A stretch of DNA of 64,000 nt from Xylaria sp. FL1777 (lineage: Eukaryota > Ascomycota > Sordariomycetes > Xylariales > Xylariaceae). This document shows positions 37,021 to 48,000 of the stretch, in pieces; position 1 is the stretch's first letter, and every line of letters begins with the position of its first letter. The stretch lies in assembly GCA_022578965.1 (NCBI GenBank), contig MU400610.1, positions 81,402 to 145,401 on the forward strand. Reading direction: 5' to 3'. A program made the translations under genes and the position numbers. A model generated the notes under the pieces. The model was not told the origin of the DNA and searched no databases. It saw only the letters and a list, made by a program, of their open reading frames with translations.

Positions 37021-38708
37021 TATAAGTAAATAACGCAAAATATATTAGCTAATAAATTATATAGCATAATAAATAGCTTTAATAGCGCTATAGCTTTTTA
37101 TATAACGCTTTAAAAAATTATAGTTATGCTAAAAATACTTTTAATTTCTGCTATATTATGTTTAAACTTAAAATCGTTATATAACTATTTAATAAAGCTA
37201 AAAACTACCTAAAAAAAATGCCTTATAATTAATATTATATTATTTAAAGAATTATATAAAAAGAAAAAAATCTTTAAAGTATAATAAATTAATAGCAAAA
37301 ATAATTTAGCTAACGTATTTATAAAAAAAATATTAAATTAAGCGCTAGAAACTTTAGTATTTATAAACTAGCTAACTATACAAATAAAAGCATTTATAAA
37401 AAAAAAGTAAAAACAACTTTTGTACAAATAAATTAAAAAAAAAAGTTAAAAAAATACTTTTATATAAAAATTGTTATAATAATTATATAATAAATAAAAA
37501 AGCAACAAGCAAATATATTTAATTTTAGAAAAAACACCAAAAATTATAAAATATCGCAAATTTTACATTTTTTTCTATACAACTATTTTTTAAGCTATAT
37601 ATAAGTGCTTAATATTTTTTTTTACTTTTTTTACTAAACTACTATGCAACACTTAACCTTTCTTTATTTATTTAAGTATAATAATTATAATAAGCACTAT
37701 ATAATTACTAAACGTATGTAATATATATATTATTTTAAAATTTTACTACTTGTTAGCAACTTTAAAATAAAAAGCTTTTGTAGTTTATATAAGCATTTTA
37801 GCTGCACAAAATAACTATAATACTATGTAACTAAATAAATACTGCATAAAAGTAGCTTTTATAATAAATTATTTAAGCTATAGTAAAGGTAATTAAAGCA
37901 CTATATAAAATTTAAACTTTAATATTAATTAAAAGCATTAATATAACTTAAAACTTGTTATTTTTTGTATAACAAATAATTATTAGTAAACTATTTAAAT
38001 AATAAGCTATACAAAAAAAAAACAAATATATATATTTATATATAATAACTAAAAAAACAATTAATTGCTAAAATTACTAGTTAATAGTTATATAATATTA
38101 TAACTACTGTTTTAGCTTATAATGCAAAGCTAGCAACTATTAATGTTATACTATAATAAAGCAGCTATTATATAAGTATATATATAAGAATAACTAAATG
38201 TAAAGCTATTATAAATATATATATATGCATATAAAGCAGCTAATAGTAAAATAAGCAGCTATACAAAATAAAAAGTCTAAAAATATAAAAGCAACAAAAA
38301 GTACTGCAAAATTTAGGCTTTTTTTATAAACAAAGCCTAGCTTTTATACTTTAGTATATTACTAAACTTGCTACTATATAAAAAAAGAACCTTTAACCGA
38401 CCTTAATATAAATTGCTTACTGCTAATACTTTATTTTATATTATTAGCTAATATTAGTTAACTATACAATAATAAAAATAAAGAACTTTAATTATGCTAG
38501 TAATAATTAAACTGCACAAAAGTTTAAGTGCTTTACTTAAAAAGCAACTATTTTTAAACTTAAGTTTTATACAACTATAAAGTTTAAAAAAAGCAAACAT
38601 ATAAACAACCTTTTTTTTGTAAAAACTAAAGTATTAAGTATTTAATTCTTTATAAAACTATTCTTTTTTATTTCTTTTAAATAGTATTGTACAAAAGGAA
38701 TTGCAACT

Positions 38709-38725
38709 AAAAAAAAAGTAGCTAA
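38709..38725 (+). other. Copia2 polypurine tract
   Basis: AAAAAAAAAGTAGCTAA abuts the 3' LTR. It matches the copia1 tract at 6683-6699 (opposite strand) except for the last base. Confidence 0.7.
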
Positions 38726-39012
38726 TATTAGAATAACTAGTTATTAGTTGCAACTTCTATATATAGTACATATAATAGGTTTCGTATAAAAACCATTCTG
38801 TGCAAAAGCTATTGCATGAACTAAGATAATCTTAATATTAGTTTAGCTTGTATGCTAGCAAAGTTCTTATACATAAAGAAGAACTTTTGCTTTATACAAA
38901 CCTTTTTTTCTTTTAAACATATAAAACATAAACAGCTTATAATACAAAAATTATTGTATTTTGTTTTAGCATATATATGTTAAACGTACAATCGTACAAA
39001 GCCCATTTAACA
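38726..39012 (+). repeat. Copia2 3' LTR
   Basis: It is 287 bp. It starts TATTAGAATAAC where the other LTR has TGTTAGAATAAC, and ends GCCCATTTAACA. The LTRs differ mainly by C/T and G/A changes. Confidence 0.92.
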
Positions 39013-39017
39013 ATAAT

Positions 39018-39530
39018 AATATAAATATGCACTAAAAAAATAAAGCTAAAAGTATTTTTGCATAAAAAAAAGGTTTTAAGCTTTTTTATGCTTTTTTATA
39101 AGTGCATAAAAAAAGAAAAAACTTTTTAACATATAGTTTTATGTTATAACTTGCTAAAAAATAAAAAAAAGCAGCTATAAAAAAGCTTTATAGCTAAGCT
39201 GCTATAAACTAACAAAAACTTATAATTAGTTATAAAAAAGCTTAAAGCTGCAAGTAATATTGCAAAATAGCTATTTGCTATTAATAAAATAATAATATAT
39301 AATAAAGTAGTTAAAATAAAAGAAAATAAAAAGAAAAAAAAAAAGCAAAAAATAGGAAAAAAACTAGCAAAAAGAGTAAAAGCGCTTTTTTAAAGGTTTT
39401 AAAAAACAAAAAAAAAGCTTTTATACGCTTTTTAAAAAAGCAAAAAGTTTAAAAGCTTTAAAAAAAGTTTTTTTGCTTTTTAACTATTACTTTTTATTTA
39501 GCAAGCTAGTTAATAAAAACTAGTTATTAT
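39018..39530 (+). pseudogene. LINE2 ORF2, 3' part
   Basis: This continues the LINE2 reading after copia2 and aligns with LINE1 20088-20600. The cysteine motif is largely lost (first C changed to Y). It is followed by the lysine- and alanine-rich tail that both copies share, and then by the untranslated end and the TAA tail. Confidence 0.8.
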
Positions 39531-39765
39531 AAAGTAAAAAAACTTTAAAGTAGCAGCGTAAACATTATTGCATAAGGTTTTTATTTGGCTTTTTATACAG
39601 TTTTACTTATAGGCACACAAGTAAAAAAACCACGCTATAAAGCAGCACAGCGGGTTATTAATAATAATAATATATTTAGTAAGGTTTTTAAAAAATTTTG
39701 CTTGTTGCGTTTTAAACAAAAAACTTAATAAAACTTTGCTTTGCTTTTTTTTATTAAACTAAAAT

Positions 39766-40170
39766 TAATTAAAATAGCTTTATGCTTTTGCTACAATTGT
39801 TATAGCATAAAATGTTTAATGTTAAAATTTAACTTTAATTAATATATTAAATGTATTGCAGCTAAACAAGCAAATTATAACGCTAAAAGTTTGTTTTTAA
39901 AGCAAATATAGCAGTTTACTTTTTAGTACAAAAAGCTAAAAAAATAAATTAAACTTGCTAATAAAAAAGCATAAAAAAATAAGTGCAAAAATTTGCTGTT
40001 TTAAGCAATAAAAAAAATTATAGCAAAAAAAAATAGCTGCTATTATAGCTTATAGTTTAAGTAGTTTAAAAAAGCTTAAGCAAATTAAAGCAAAAAAACG
40101 CTATATAGCTAAAAAGCAAAAATAGCACATTAAAGCAGTATAACTATTGCTAGTTATTTTTTTAAAGTTT
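39766..40170 (+). pseudogene. Cysteine-rich coding relic, possibly a fungal orphan zinc-binding protein
   Basis: In the frame with codons at 39777, 39780 and so on the product starts with C-F-C-Y-N-C-Y-S-I-K-C (39783-39815), then has K-C-I at about 39852, then a long A/K/Q-rich stretch with stops only at Gln-type positions. The order C-x2-C, spacer, C-x2-C and helical tail resembles cysteine-rich orphan ORFs that are repeated in fungal genomes. The resemblance is from memory and loose. It lies directly to the right of LINE2, so its 5' part may have been separated by that insertion. Left of LINE2 (27057-27170) the sequence is too T-rich to confirm this. Confidence 0.4.
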
Positions 40171-40402
40171 AATTAAAATATGCTAAACGTTTTATTTAAA
40201 GTTAATTTTTTTTTTTTAGTTTTAGCTAGTTAAAATATTAAAATTTAAGCATACGCTACAACCTTTACAAGTTTTAGAGCGGGTATGCAAAAAAGGCCGA
40301 AGGTTTTCTGCTAGTTAAGTATATTTATAGTTTATAAGGGCTGCAATATGCAATAAAAAAAGCAAACCATATTATTTTATTTTAAACACTTAATGTTTAT
40401 AG

Positions 40403-40706
40403 TAAAATGAAGCAGTATAATCGCGCAAAATTTACTATAACACTTTAATTGCAAAGAAATAAGTTATAACTTATGTATTTAAGCAATTAAGCTATATATA
40501 AATTAAAAAATAAAACGATTAATAAAAAAGCTATTTAATAATATAAATAAAGTAACTATAGCTAATTTTCATTATGTTATTTGTAATGTTTAAATTTATG
40601 CTTTAAAATTTAGCGCAATACTTATACTTTTTTTTTTACTATATAACTTAGCTTAAACTTATTTTAACTAGCTAGTTAGCTTATTTAGTTACTTTACTTT
40701 ACTTTA
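40403..40706 (+). mobile_element. MITE D1, ~304 bp with terminal inverted repeats
   Basis: It is alignable over its full length with 57831-58137 and, inverted, with 50475-50778. The ends are inverted repeats of about 14 bp. The left end reads TAAAATGAAGCAGT and the right end, read from the outside, TAAAGTAAAGTAAA; apart from the last two bases the mismatches are transitions. The outermost TA on each side fits TA target sites of Tc1/mariner/pogo-type elements. There is no coding capacity, so it needs a transposase from elsewhere. Confidence 0.72.
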
Positions 40707-42014
40707 GTAAAAATAAAAGTTTTAAACTATAAAAATTAAATATATATAAAACAGTATACATTTTATGCTTTAAAAACGCTACGCACTTTATTTTGTTAAA
40801 ATAAATAAGCTAATTAATTAAAAGTTTAAAAGTATATATTAATAAAGTTAAGCAAAATCTGCTTTACTTTTAAAAGGTTTACTAATAAATTAAGTAGTAA
40901 ATACTTAAAGTTAAAGCTAATTTAGCTTTCTTTTAATATTGCAATATTTGCTAACATATTTTTCTATTTTAATATGTTTTTTATAATTTATAACTATTTT
41001 ACACTTTTCCTTTATTTTATTTTATATTTAAACTTAGACTTTTTTTTAACTTTAAACGTAGCATTTATATAAGCTATTTTTATAAAAGTTATTACTTTTT
41101 GCTTAAACTATTACAATAGTATTTCTATTAAACATTTACAGCTATATAACAAAAATAAGTATTAATATTAAGTATATTTAGCAGTATTAAATAAAAACAG
41201 AAAATAATATATAGCGTTAAACATATTAAACTCTTGTATTAATATGCTTTCGTAATAAAAAGTTGCATATTTAAAATTACTACTTTTTGTTTTAAAAAAT
41301 GCTAGCATAACTTTTAATAGCTTGCTAAACTGCTTTATTTTAAAAAAAAATTTATTATTAAAGTTATTTACTTAAAAAGTAATAAGCTTATTATTTATAA
41401 AAGCTTTATTACGTTTAGCACTACAAAAACCTGATTTGTTTTTGCTAAACATTATAATTATAAGTTATAAATATAATATAGTATAAAATATAACCATTAA
41501 TAAAATAATTATAATAGTAGTTTATTTTAATAAAGCAGTTAGCTTTATAATTAAAAAAAAAATATGTTACTTGTATAAAATAAATAAAGTATGCATTTGT
41601 AAGCTTAATAATAATAAAAAGTTAATTAAGTTAAATAAAGCTAAAAAAGTAAGCATTTAAAAAAAAAATAAAATTTATAAAAAATATAACAAGTTTATAA
41701 ACTGCAGCTAAAATTATAATATACTAAGTATATAAATAAGTTTATAAGTTCTATAATTACTTATAATTATTAAAATAAAAAGCAAGTGCATAAATATAAG
41801 TATTAAAATAAATAAGTTATATTTGCGTACTTTTTTTTAGTAATATTAAAGCAATACTTATTATAATTAAAGGTTAAGTTTTTCCTTAAATATATAAACC
41901 TTAAACTTATTAGCACGTATTTTTTATTAGCAAAGCTTATTAAGTTTATTTTTAATTTAATTAAACTAGATTTTTATTTTTTTTAACCTATGTTATTTAA
42001 TAATATATTAAATA
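40707..42014. other. AT-rich DNA, no feature recognised
   Basis: I looked for open frames, repeat copies and RT-type motifs on both strands and found none that convince. Confidence 0.5.
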
Positions 42015-42015
42015 A

Positions 42016-42520
42016 AAAATGTACTACATAATAATCTTAAAGTTTATGATTTAATAAAGCTATTTATTATAAGCACTACACCTTTTTATAAACTAGATCT
42101 TTATTTTTTTTTTAGGAATAATAGCATAAAACAATCTTAGTGTTTGCAATTTAACAAAGCTATACTTACTATAAGCACTACGCTTTTTTATAGTTTAGAT
42201 TTTTATTTCTTTTTTAAAAACAGTAGCATAAAATAATTTTAGTGTTTATAACTTAATAAAGTTATACTTATTATAATTACTATGCTTTTTTATAAACTAA
42301 ATCTTTATTTTTTTCCTAAAAACAGTAGTATAAAATAATTCTAGTATTTATAACTTAACAAAGCTATATTTTCTATAAGTACTACACTTTTTTATAGTTT
42401 AAATCTTTATTTTTTTTACTTTGCGCAATCTAATTATATATTAGAAATAGTAGCATAAAACAATATTAATGTTTATAACCTAACAAAGCTATACTTTTTA
42501 TAAGCACTGCACTATTTTAG
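42016..42520. repeat. Tandem array, five units of ~101 bp
   Basis: Units share YAAAGCTATAYTTACTATAA, then GCACTACRCTTTTTTATA, a T-run, and a RTAGCATAAAAYAATNTTAG block. The AAAGC anchor occurs at 42056, 42156, 42258 (GTT variant), 42360 and 42485. Spacing is 100, 102, 102 and 125 bp. The last unit carries an extra ~24 bp around 42420 (TTGCGCAATCTAATTATAT). No frame follows the period. Confidence 0.82.
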
Positions 42521-42525
42521 CAAGT

Positions 42526-43399
42526 TATAATAGCTTTAGCTTATTATATTACCTAAAAACTAAAATCTATATATTAATATCTAAAAGCTTTAACTTTTTT
42601 ATAGTTTTGCTTTTTTTTTTTTTACTTTAATAAAAATTAATATTTAACTTTTTATTTTTAAACTTAAGCTATAGCAAATTTTCTTTAGTGCTTTTTACGT
42701 AACTATACTTAGTACATAATTTTAAAACTAAATGTAAATCTTAATAAAAAAATAAAACTATTATATAATAAGTTTAATAAGTTTTGCTTTATTAAAACGC
42801 AAATATATAAAAGTTTTTAATTTATAACTAAAAATACTCGAACTTATATAAAAAATAAAGAACTTTTTTTTATAAACGTTAATTAATAACTAAGCAAAAG
42901 ATTTAGTAACTAGGTTTTAAAAAAATTTAAGCTACATTAACTTTTATACTATGTTATAATTTCGGTTTTTTTAAGTAGATTTTAGTTTGCTATTATTTAT
43001 AACTATACTTTTTTTTTTGCTATAATATTTAATTTAAAGCTACTTAGTACAAAATAATATACTTAAGCTTTTAAAGCTAACTTTATTACTTTTTTATAGT
43101 AAAGTTATATTTTTATATTTAAATACTATATATTTAAATAAACCAAAAGTTATAAATAAACCTAATATAAAAAGTAAGCCAATAGTTAATATATTTTAAA
43201 ATCTATTTAAGCTTATATATAAAAAGGTTATTATAATTAAATAGCTTTAAAACACTACTTTTTTTATTTTATATGCTAAAATTAATTCTAGAAATATTTA
43301 ATGTTATATTATTAAGCTTAACAAAATATTATTAAGCTAATTTTACAGCTAAAACTAAATAAGTCTAAATTAAATTAGTACGCTAAAAAAAATATAAAT
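42526..43399. other. AT-rich DNA, no feature recognised
   Basis: Nothing supportable was seen apart from homopolymer runs. No similarity to the elements described here was noticed. Confidence 0.5.
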
Positions 43400-43651
43400 A
43401 TGTTTAAAAAAAAACAAAAGCAATACAAAAAAAAAATCTATGCATTTAATAAATTAGTACAATATAATCCATTAGTTCTAAAAAAATATAAAAGTAAAAT
43501 TATTAAACTTATTAATTATATAAAAAAAAAAGATATATTTATAAACGTTATAAAGTTTAAAAATCCTGCTGCTATTTATAAAACTTTAGCTTTTGCTAAC
43601 TTTAATTTTACTATTGTTTATAGTTATTTAAAGAATGTAGTTTTTACTTAA
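43400..43651 (+). CDS. Small ORF (83 codons), doubtful
   Basis: This is a lysine-rich open frame starting M-F-K-K-K-Q, with an aromatic and hydrophobic second half (N-P-A-A-I-Y near residue 55). No known domain, signal peptide or repeat is seen. Its base composition equals the surroundings. It could be the 5' part of the relic that follows or simply a chance open frame; at this A+T content a lysine-rich frame of this length is not rare. A partly overlapping minus-strand frame at 43644-43847 is rejected. Confidence 0.2.
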   Translation: MFKKKQKQYKKKIYAFNKLVQYNPLVLKKYKSKIIKLINYIKKKDIFINVIKFKNPAAIYKTLAFANFNFTIVYSYLKNVVFT

Positions 43652-43905
43652 TAAAGTTATTAATGCTAGAAAAAAATCCATAGTTTTTTATTCTTTTTAA
43701 AAAATAACACATAAGAACTAAATATTTATAACTTAATAAATAACTTAAAAATATTACTAAAAAGGCCTTTATTAAAACATCTATGTTATAATTACTAGTT
43801 GCCCTAATTACTAAAAATCCGTAAATAGCAAAAGAACTAAAAAACACTGTTTTAATTATTTTCTGAACTTTTTGGTTTTATAGGTTATAAATATATAAAC
43901 CATGC

Positions 43906-45060
43906 TATTAAACAACAAATTTAAAGCTATTATAAAAGCAAAAAATAAAATAACAACTTACTTAAAAGCTAAACCTTTAAAACATATAAATTCTTTAGTA
44001 ATACTTAAGTTTATTAAAGAAAAAATTATGTTTTAATATAAAGTTTTTATTAAAATTAAGTATAATAATAGCTCTAAGTTTAAAAAAAAAATAAAAAACG
44101 CAATAAACACTTTAAAATACAAAATAAACTATAGCTCTGCTTATTATTTCTAAGCTTAAAGCCTTGTTAAAAAAAGCTACAAACTAATAAAAAAAAGCTT
44201 TATATAAATAATAAATAAAACCGAAAAAAATTAGCTAAATTACTTAAACTTAGTAATATAAGCAAATTACACTTTTATATGCTATTATAGCTGCAGTTTA
44301 TATAAGCTAATATATAAAAAAATACTAATTCTATTAGTAGAAAATGTAATACTAACGTAAAAAATAATTAAATAGCAAAATAGTACTTCTTATAAAAATT
44401 TTATTAAAGCTAAAGTTAAGCAGCTAAAATGCTACAACTAAAATATTATAAAGGTTAAAGCAATTATAACTAAAAAAAAAAAATTAGCTATAAAAACTAA
44501 ATTTCGAAAAAACGCTTATAAAATTAAGTAACTACTTAAAAAAAGCTCGCTTGTTTTTTTTTATAATACTATGCTTTTAATAAATAAGTTTAACAACAAA
44601 AAACTGCTATACTAATAAATTAGTTTTTACTAAGTTAAAAAAAAGGTTAATTATAAATAATATTAACTAGCAAAATTATTAAAAGAAAAATTAAAAAGGT
44701 TATTTTTTGCTAAAAAGTTAAAGCAATTTATATAAAATAACTAAAAGTACTAAAAGCTAAAAAATCTTAATTTTAATGTATAAATTACTAGCATAATAGC
44801 TATTTACTAAAAAGCTAACTAAAACAATAAAGCCTTTAATAATTAAAGCTATAATAGTTAAGCTATAAAAAGCAAAAAAAATATAATAAATTATATAAGC
44901 CTTTTAAGTTTAAAAAGCTATAGTATAGCCTTTAGTGCTTTAAATATTTTAAGCGTTAAAAAATATAATAGCTTACTTTATTTTTTTTAGCTACTATATT
45001 ATAAAGCGCTTTAAAAAGTAATAATTAATAAAAGCTAAAACAATAAATTTTTCTTTTTTT
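43906..45060 (+). pseudogene. Possible long coding relic, unknown
   Basis: The frame starting at ATG 43900-43906 is open for 44 codons (to about 44034). After that it can be followed with TAA/TAG stops only for about 340 more codons, fewer stops than chance but not dramatically so. The product would be K-, N- and Y-rich, with a C-Y-Y-S-C segment near 44281. No motif identifies it. It may be part of another decayed element. Confidence 0.22.
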
Positions 45061-48000
45061 ACTTCTTGTTTTTTTATTAATTGTTTTATTCTTTATTTTT
45101 ACTAATTATATAAGTTTATATAATTAAGTTATAATACATAAAACTATTTTACTTCGCTTAAAATTAAGCGTATTTTTTACAGCTTTTTTTTTATTAGTTT
45201 TATATTCGTTAGTTTTATAGCAACTTGTTTATTAGTACCCCTTTTATTATTATACTAAAAACATAAGTCTTTATTTTATTTTAACGTTTTTTAAATAGCT
45301 TAATAGCTTAGTTTTAATATAAATTATTATTGCTTTTTTTTAAAAATGCATAAAAACAAAAAAAATAAAAATAAAAACTGCTTATTAGTTTTAATTACTT
45401 AAGTTTATTTTGCTGCACTAACGCTTATATATAAGTTTTTTTACTTTTAATTGCTTAATTACTTTTATTTAAAATTAAACAGCGCTTTTTGCTTTTAGTT
45501 CAAACTATTTAATACTTAATAAAAATCTTAAAACTACTAAAAAGTAAAAAACATTATTACTGCACTTCGTAAAATTATTAATTTATATTTTATGTGCTTA
45601 AACTACTAGTAATAATTTAAAGCTATTATTAAGCAATAATAAACACTTAATAAAACAATAAACACTTAAGCAAAATCTAAAGCAAGCTTAACTAAAGCAA
45701 AATCTTGCTACAAAAAACTAAGCAAAAATATTTATTTATATAAAGCTAAAAAAATAAAAACTAAAAAAAAAACAAAAAAAAAATTTAATAATCTAGTATT
45801 AATAATTTTTATTTTATATATTTTAAGCTTTTTATTATAAAAGTTTTATATATTTGCTTTTATAAGTATTAAAACTTAACTCTTTATATAATAATTGTTC
45901 TTTTCTTATTTATTACGCTTAGAAAAAAGTTTGCAAACTATGCAATAAAAAAAAATAATTGCAAATTGTATTAAAAAAAGCATTGCTATATAAGCAAATC
46001 GTTTAATTTTCTTATTTTATTTTACTTTATGTAATTTATTTGATTTATTTTTTTAACTATTCTTTAAAATATTAAAGCGTTATACTAATCTTTTAAGTAA
46101 TACTAAATTATTGCTTACTAACATAACATATAATAAGCTAAGCAATAAAATTAGCTTAAAAAAAACAATTTAATTTATGTTTTAATTTAGTTCTTTTTTT
46201 AGTTAAATAAATAAAAAAATCTTTAAATAAAGTTATTTATTTTTTAAAGTTTTTAAGCATAAAATCCTCTTTAATTACTGCAGTTATTATGCTAGCTTTA
46301 AAATATTTAATTATATTATTTTAAAACTCGTAAAATAAACAGTTATATAACTAAATAATAAACGTACAATTAGCATACGTACTAAACTTTTATTCTAAAA
46401 TAGTATAGCAAAAAAAAAAAAAATAAAGTTTTATATACTTTTTATTTTTAGCTATTATTAATATTTATTTGCAATGCTTACAAAGTATAGCATTTTAAAT
46501 TTTAAACAATTATATAAACATAGCTATAAACTAACAAAAATCACAAAAAATCCAGTATATATATTTGCTTTAAAAACTACTTTTAGTTATTTTTATATAT
46601 AGTAAGCAAGCTTTTAAATACTACTGCTTTTTTACTTAAGTAAAGCTAGCTTAAATATATTAATTTGCATAACATTCAAAAAAAAAATTATAATTAACTT
46701 TTTATTAAATATATTTACTGCTAGCATTACTACTAAAAATTTTAATCTTTAAACAGCTTAATGCTTAATTATATAAAAAAAAAAAAGGTTAGCTAAATAA
46801 AAAAAACAAGATCTAAAAAAAAAAAAAGCACATATATTTTGCTATTTGTTAATAAACTTAATTTTTTAAATATTATAAGTAAAACTATTTGTTAGCTAAG
46901 CAGTATTAATTTTTTAAATGTTAATAAATTGTTACAATGCTTTTTAATTGTTTAAAACCTTATTAATAATATAAGAATTTTTTTTTGCATGTTTAGTTAA
47001 GCAAAAATTAATTATGCTACTTAAAGCTAAAAAATCTATAATAAAAGCGTAAATTAAATGATTTAAAGATTTAAGCGCTAAAGTAAAAAATTGCAAAAAA
47101 AATTAAAGCTTTAAAACTATATAAAAAAAAACAGATTAAAAAAAAAAACAAGCTTTTCTTTTACATTTAGTAAAGCTTAAATTACTTATTTTGCTATTAA
47201 TTATAATAGTTATTTAAAAAAAATAAGTTATAAGTATATTAAAAAAAAATTAAAAAATAACTATTTAACTAATTAAAACTATTTTATTTGTTTATTTTTT
47301 AATTAATACTAATATAAACATATAAAAAGTAATTATTATAAAAGCATTTAGCAATTAATAGTTTATTTTAGCAATAAAATAATTAATTAATAAATTAAAA
47401 ATAATATAATAAGTTTATAAAAAAAAGGTATGCTAATTTAAAGCTATATATTTTAGCTTTTTTTTTATTATATTTGCTTTATTAAATTTTTTACTTATAT
47501 TTAACTTTACTATTTTACTTACTTAATAAATTTTAACTTTTTATATTTTATATAAATACTTTTAGCATTTATATTTAAAAAATCTTATAATTATTAAAAA
47601 GTAATAATTTAAATTAGCAATTAAAAATATTAAACTATATATAGCAAGTAATATTAACTTTAATATTTATATTTTATACTTTTTACTTAAGTATATAGCA
47701 CTATTTGCTTTTATATTTTTAACTTATATTAGGTTTTTTAACTTGCTTGCATTTTTTACTTAACTACAAAATATAGCAAATATATATATATGCTTAAACA
47801 TTAATAAAAATTGCTTTTATTATATATATATGCTTTTAATTATTATATTTTTTATTTTTAAAAAAGTTATTAGTACTACAAATTAGCTAAAAATAGCATT
47901 ATTTTTTTTTAAAAGCACTAATAAGCTATTACTTTATGCTAAAAAATATAAGCTTTAAGCATAATAAATAGCAAAACAAAAAATAAAAAAAAAAAGAAAA

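Larger units (their letters stand above)
31660..39012 (+). mobile_element. Copia2, complete Ty1/copia retrotransposon inside LINE2
   Basis: Length is 7353 bp, with 287-bp LTRs and a perfect 5-bp duplication. The polypurine tract precedes the right LTR, so coding is on the + strand. RT motifs of the fungal Ty1/copia type are readable (see 35800-37020). In that superfamily the order is gag, protease, integrase, RT, RNase H, and the RT lies in the second half of the body, as seen here. It is the antiparallel relative of copia1, within about 20 bp of the same length. All frames are broken by stops. Confidence 0.92.
27171..39674 (+). mobile_element. LINE2, second Tad-like LINE, split by copia2
   Basis: The halves 27171-31659 and 39018-39674 join to about 5146 bp, against 5149 bp for LINE1, and align with it end to end. 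Both halves are needed to cover ORF2. The first holds EN and RT, the second the C-terminal cysteine region and the TAA tail. Compared with LINE1 it has many more TA dinucleotides, for example a catalytic region flanked by AAG and TAG where LINE1 keeps AGG and TGG. Its own target-site duplication is distinct, so it is a separate insertion. Confidence 0.92.

Noticed and set aside
43644..43847. Minus-strand ORF of 67 codons
   Set aside because: It partly overlaps another doubtful ORF, has no motif, and its length is within chance expectation.
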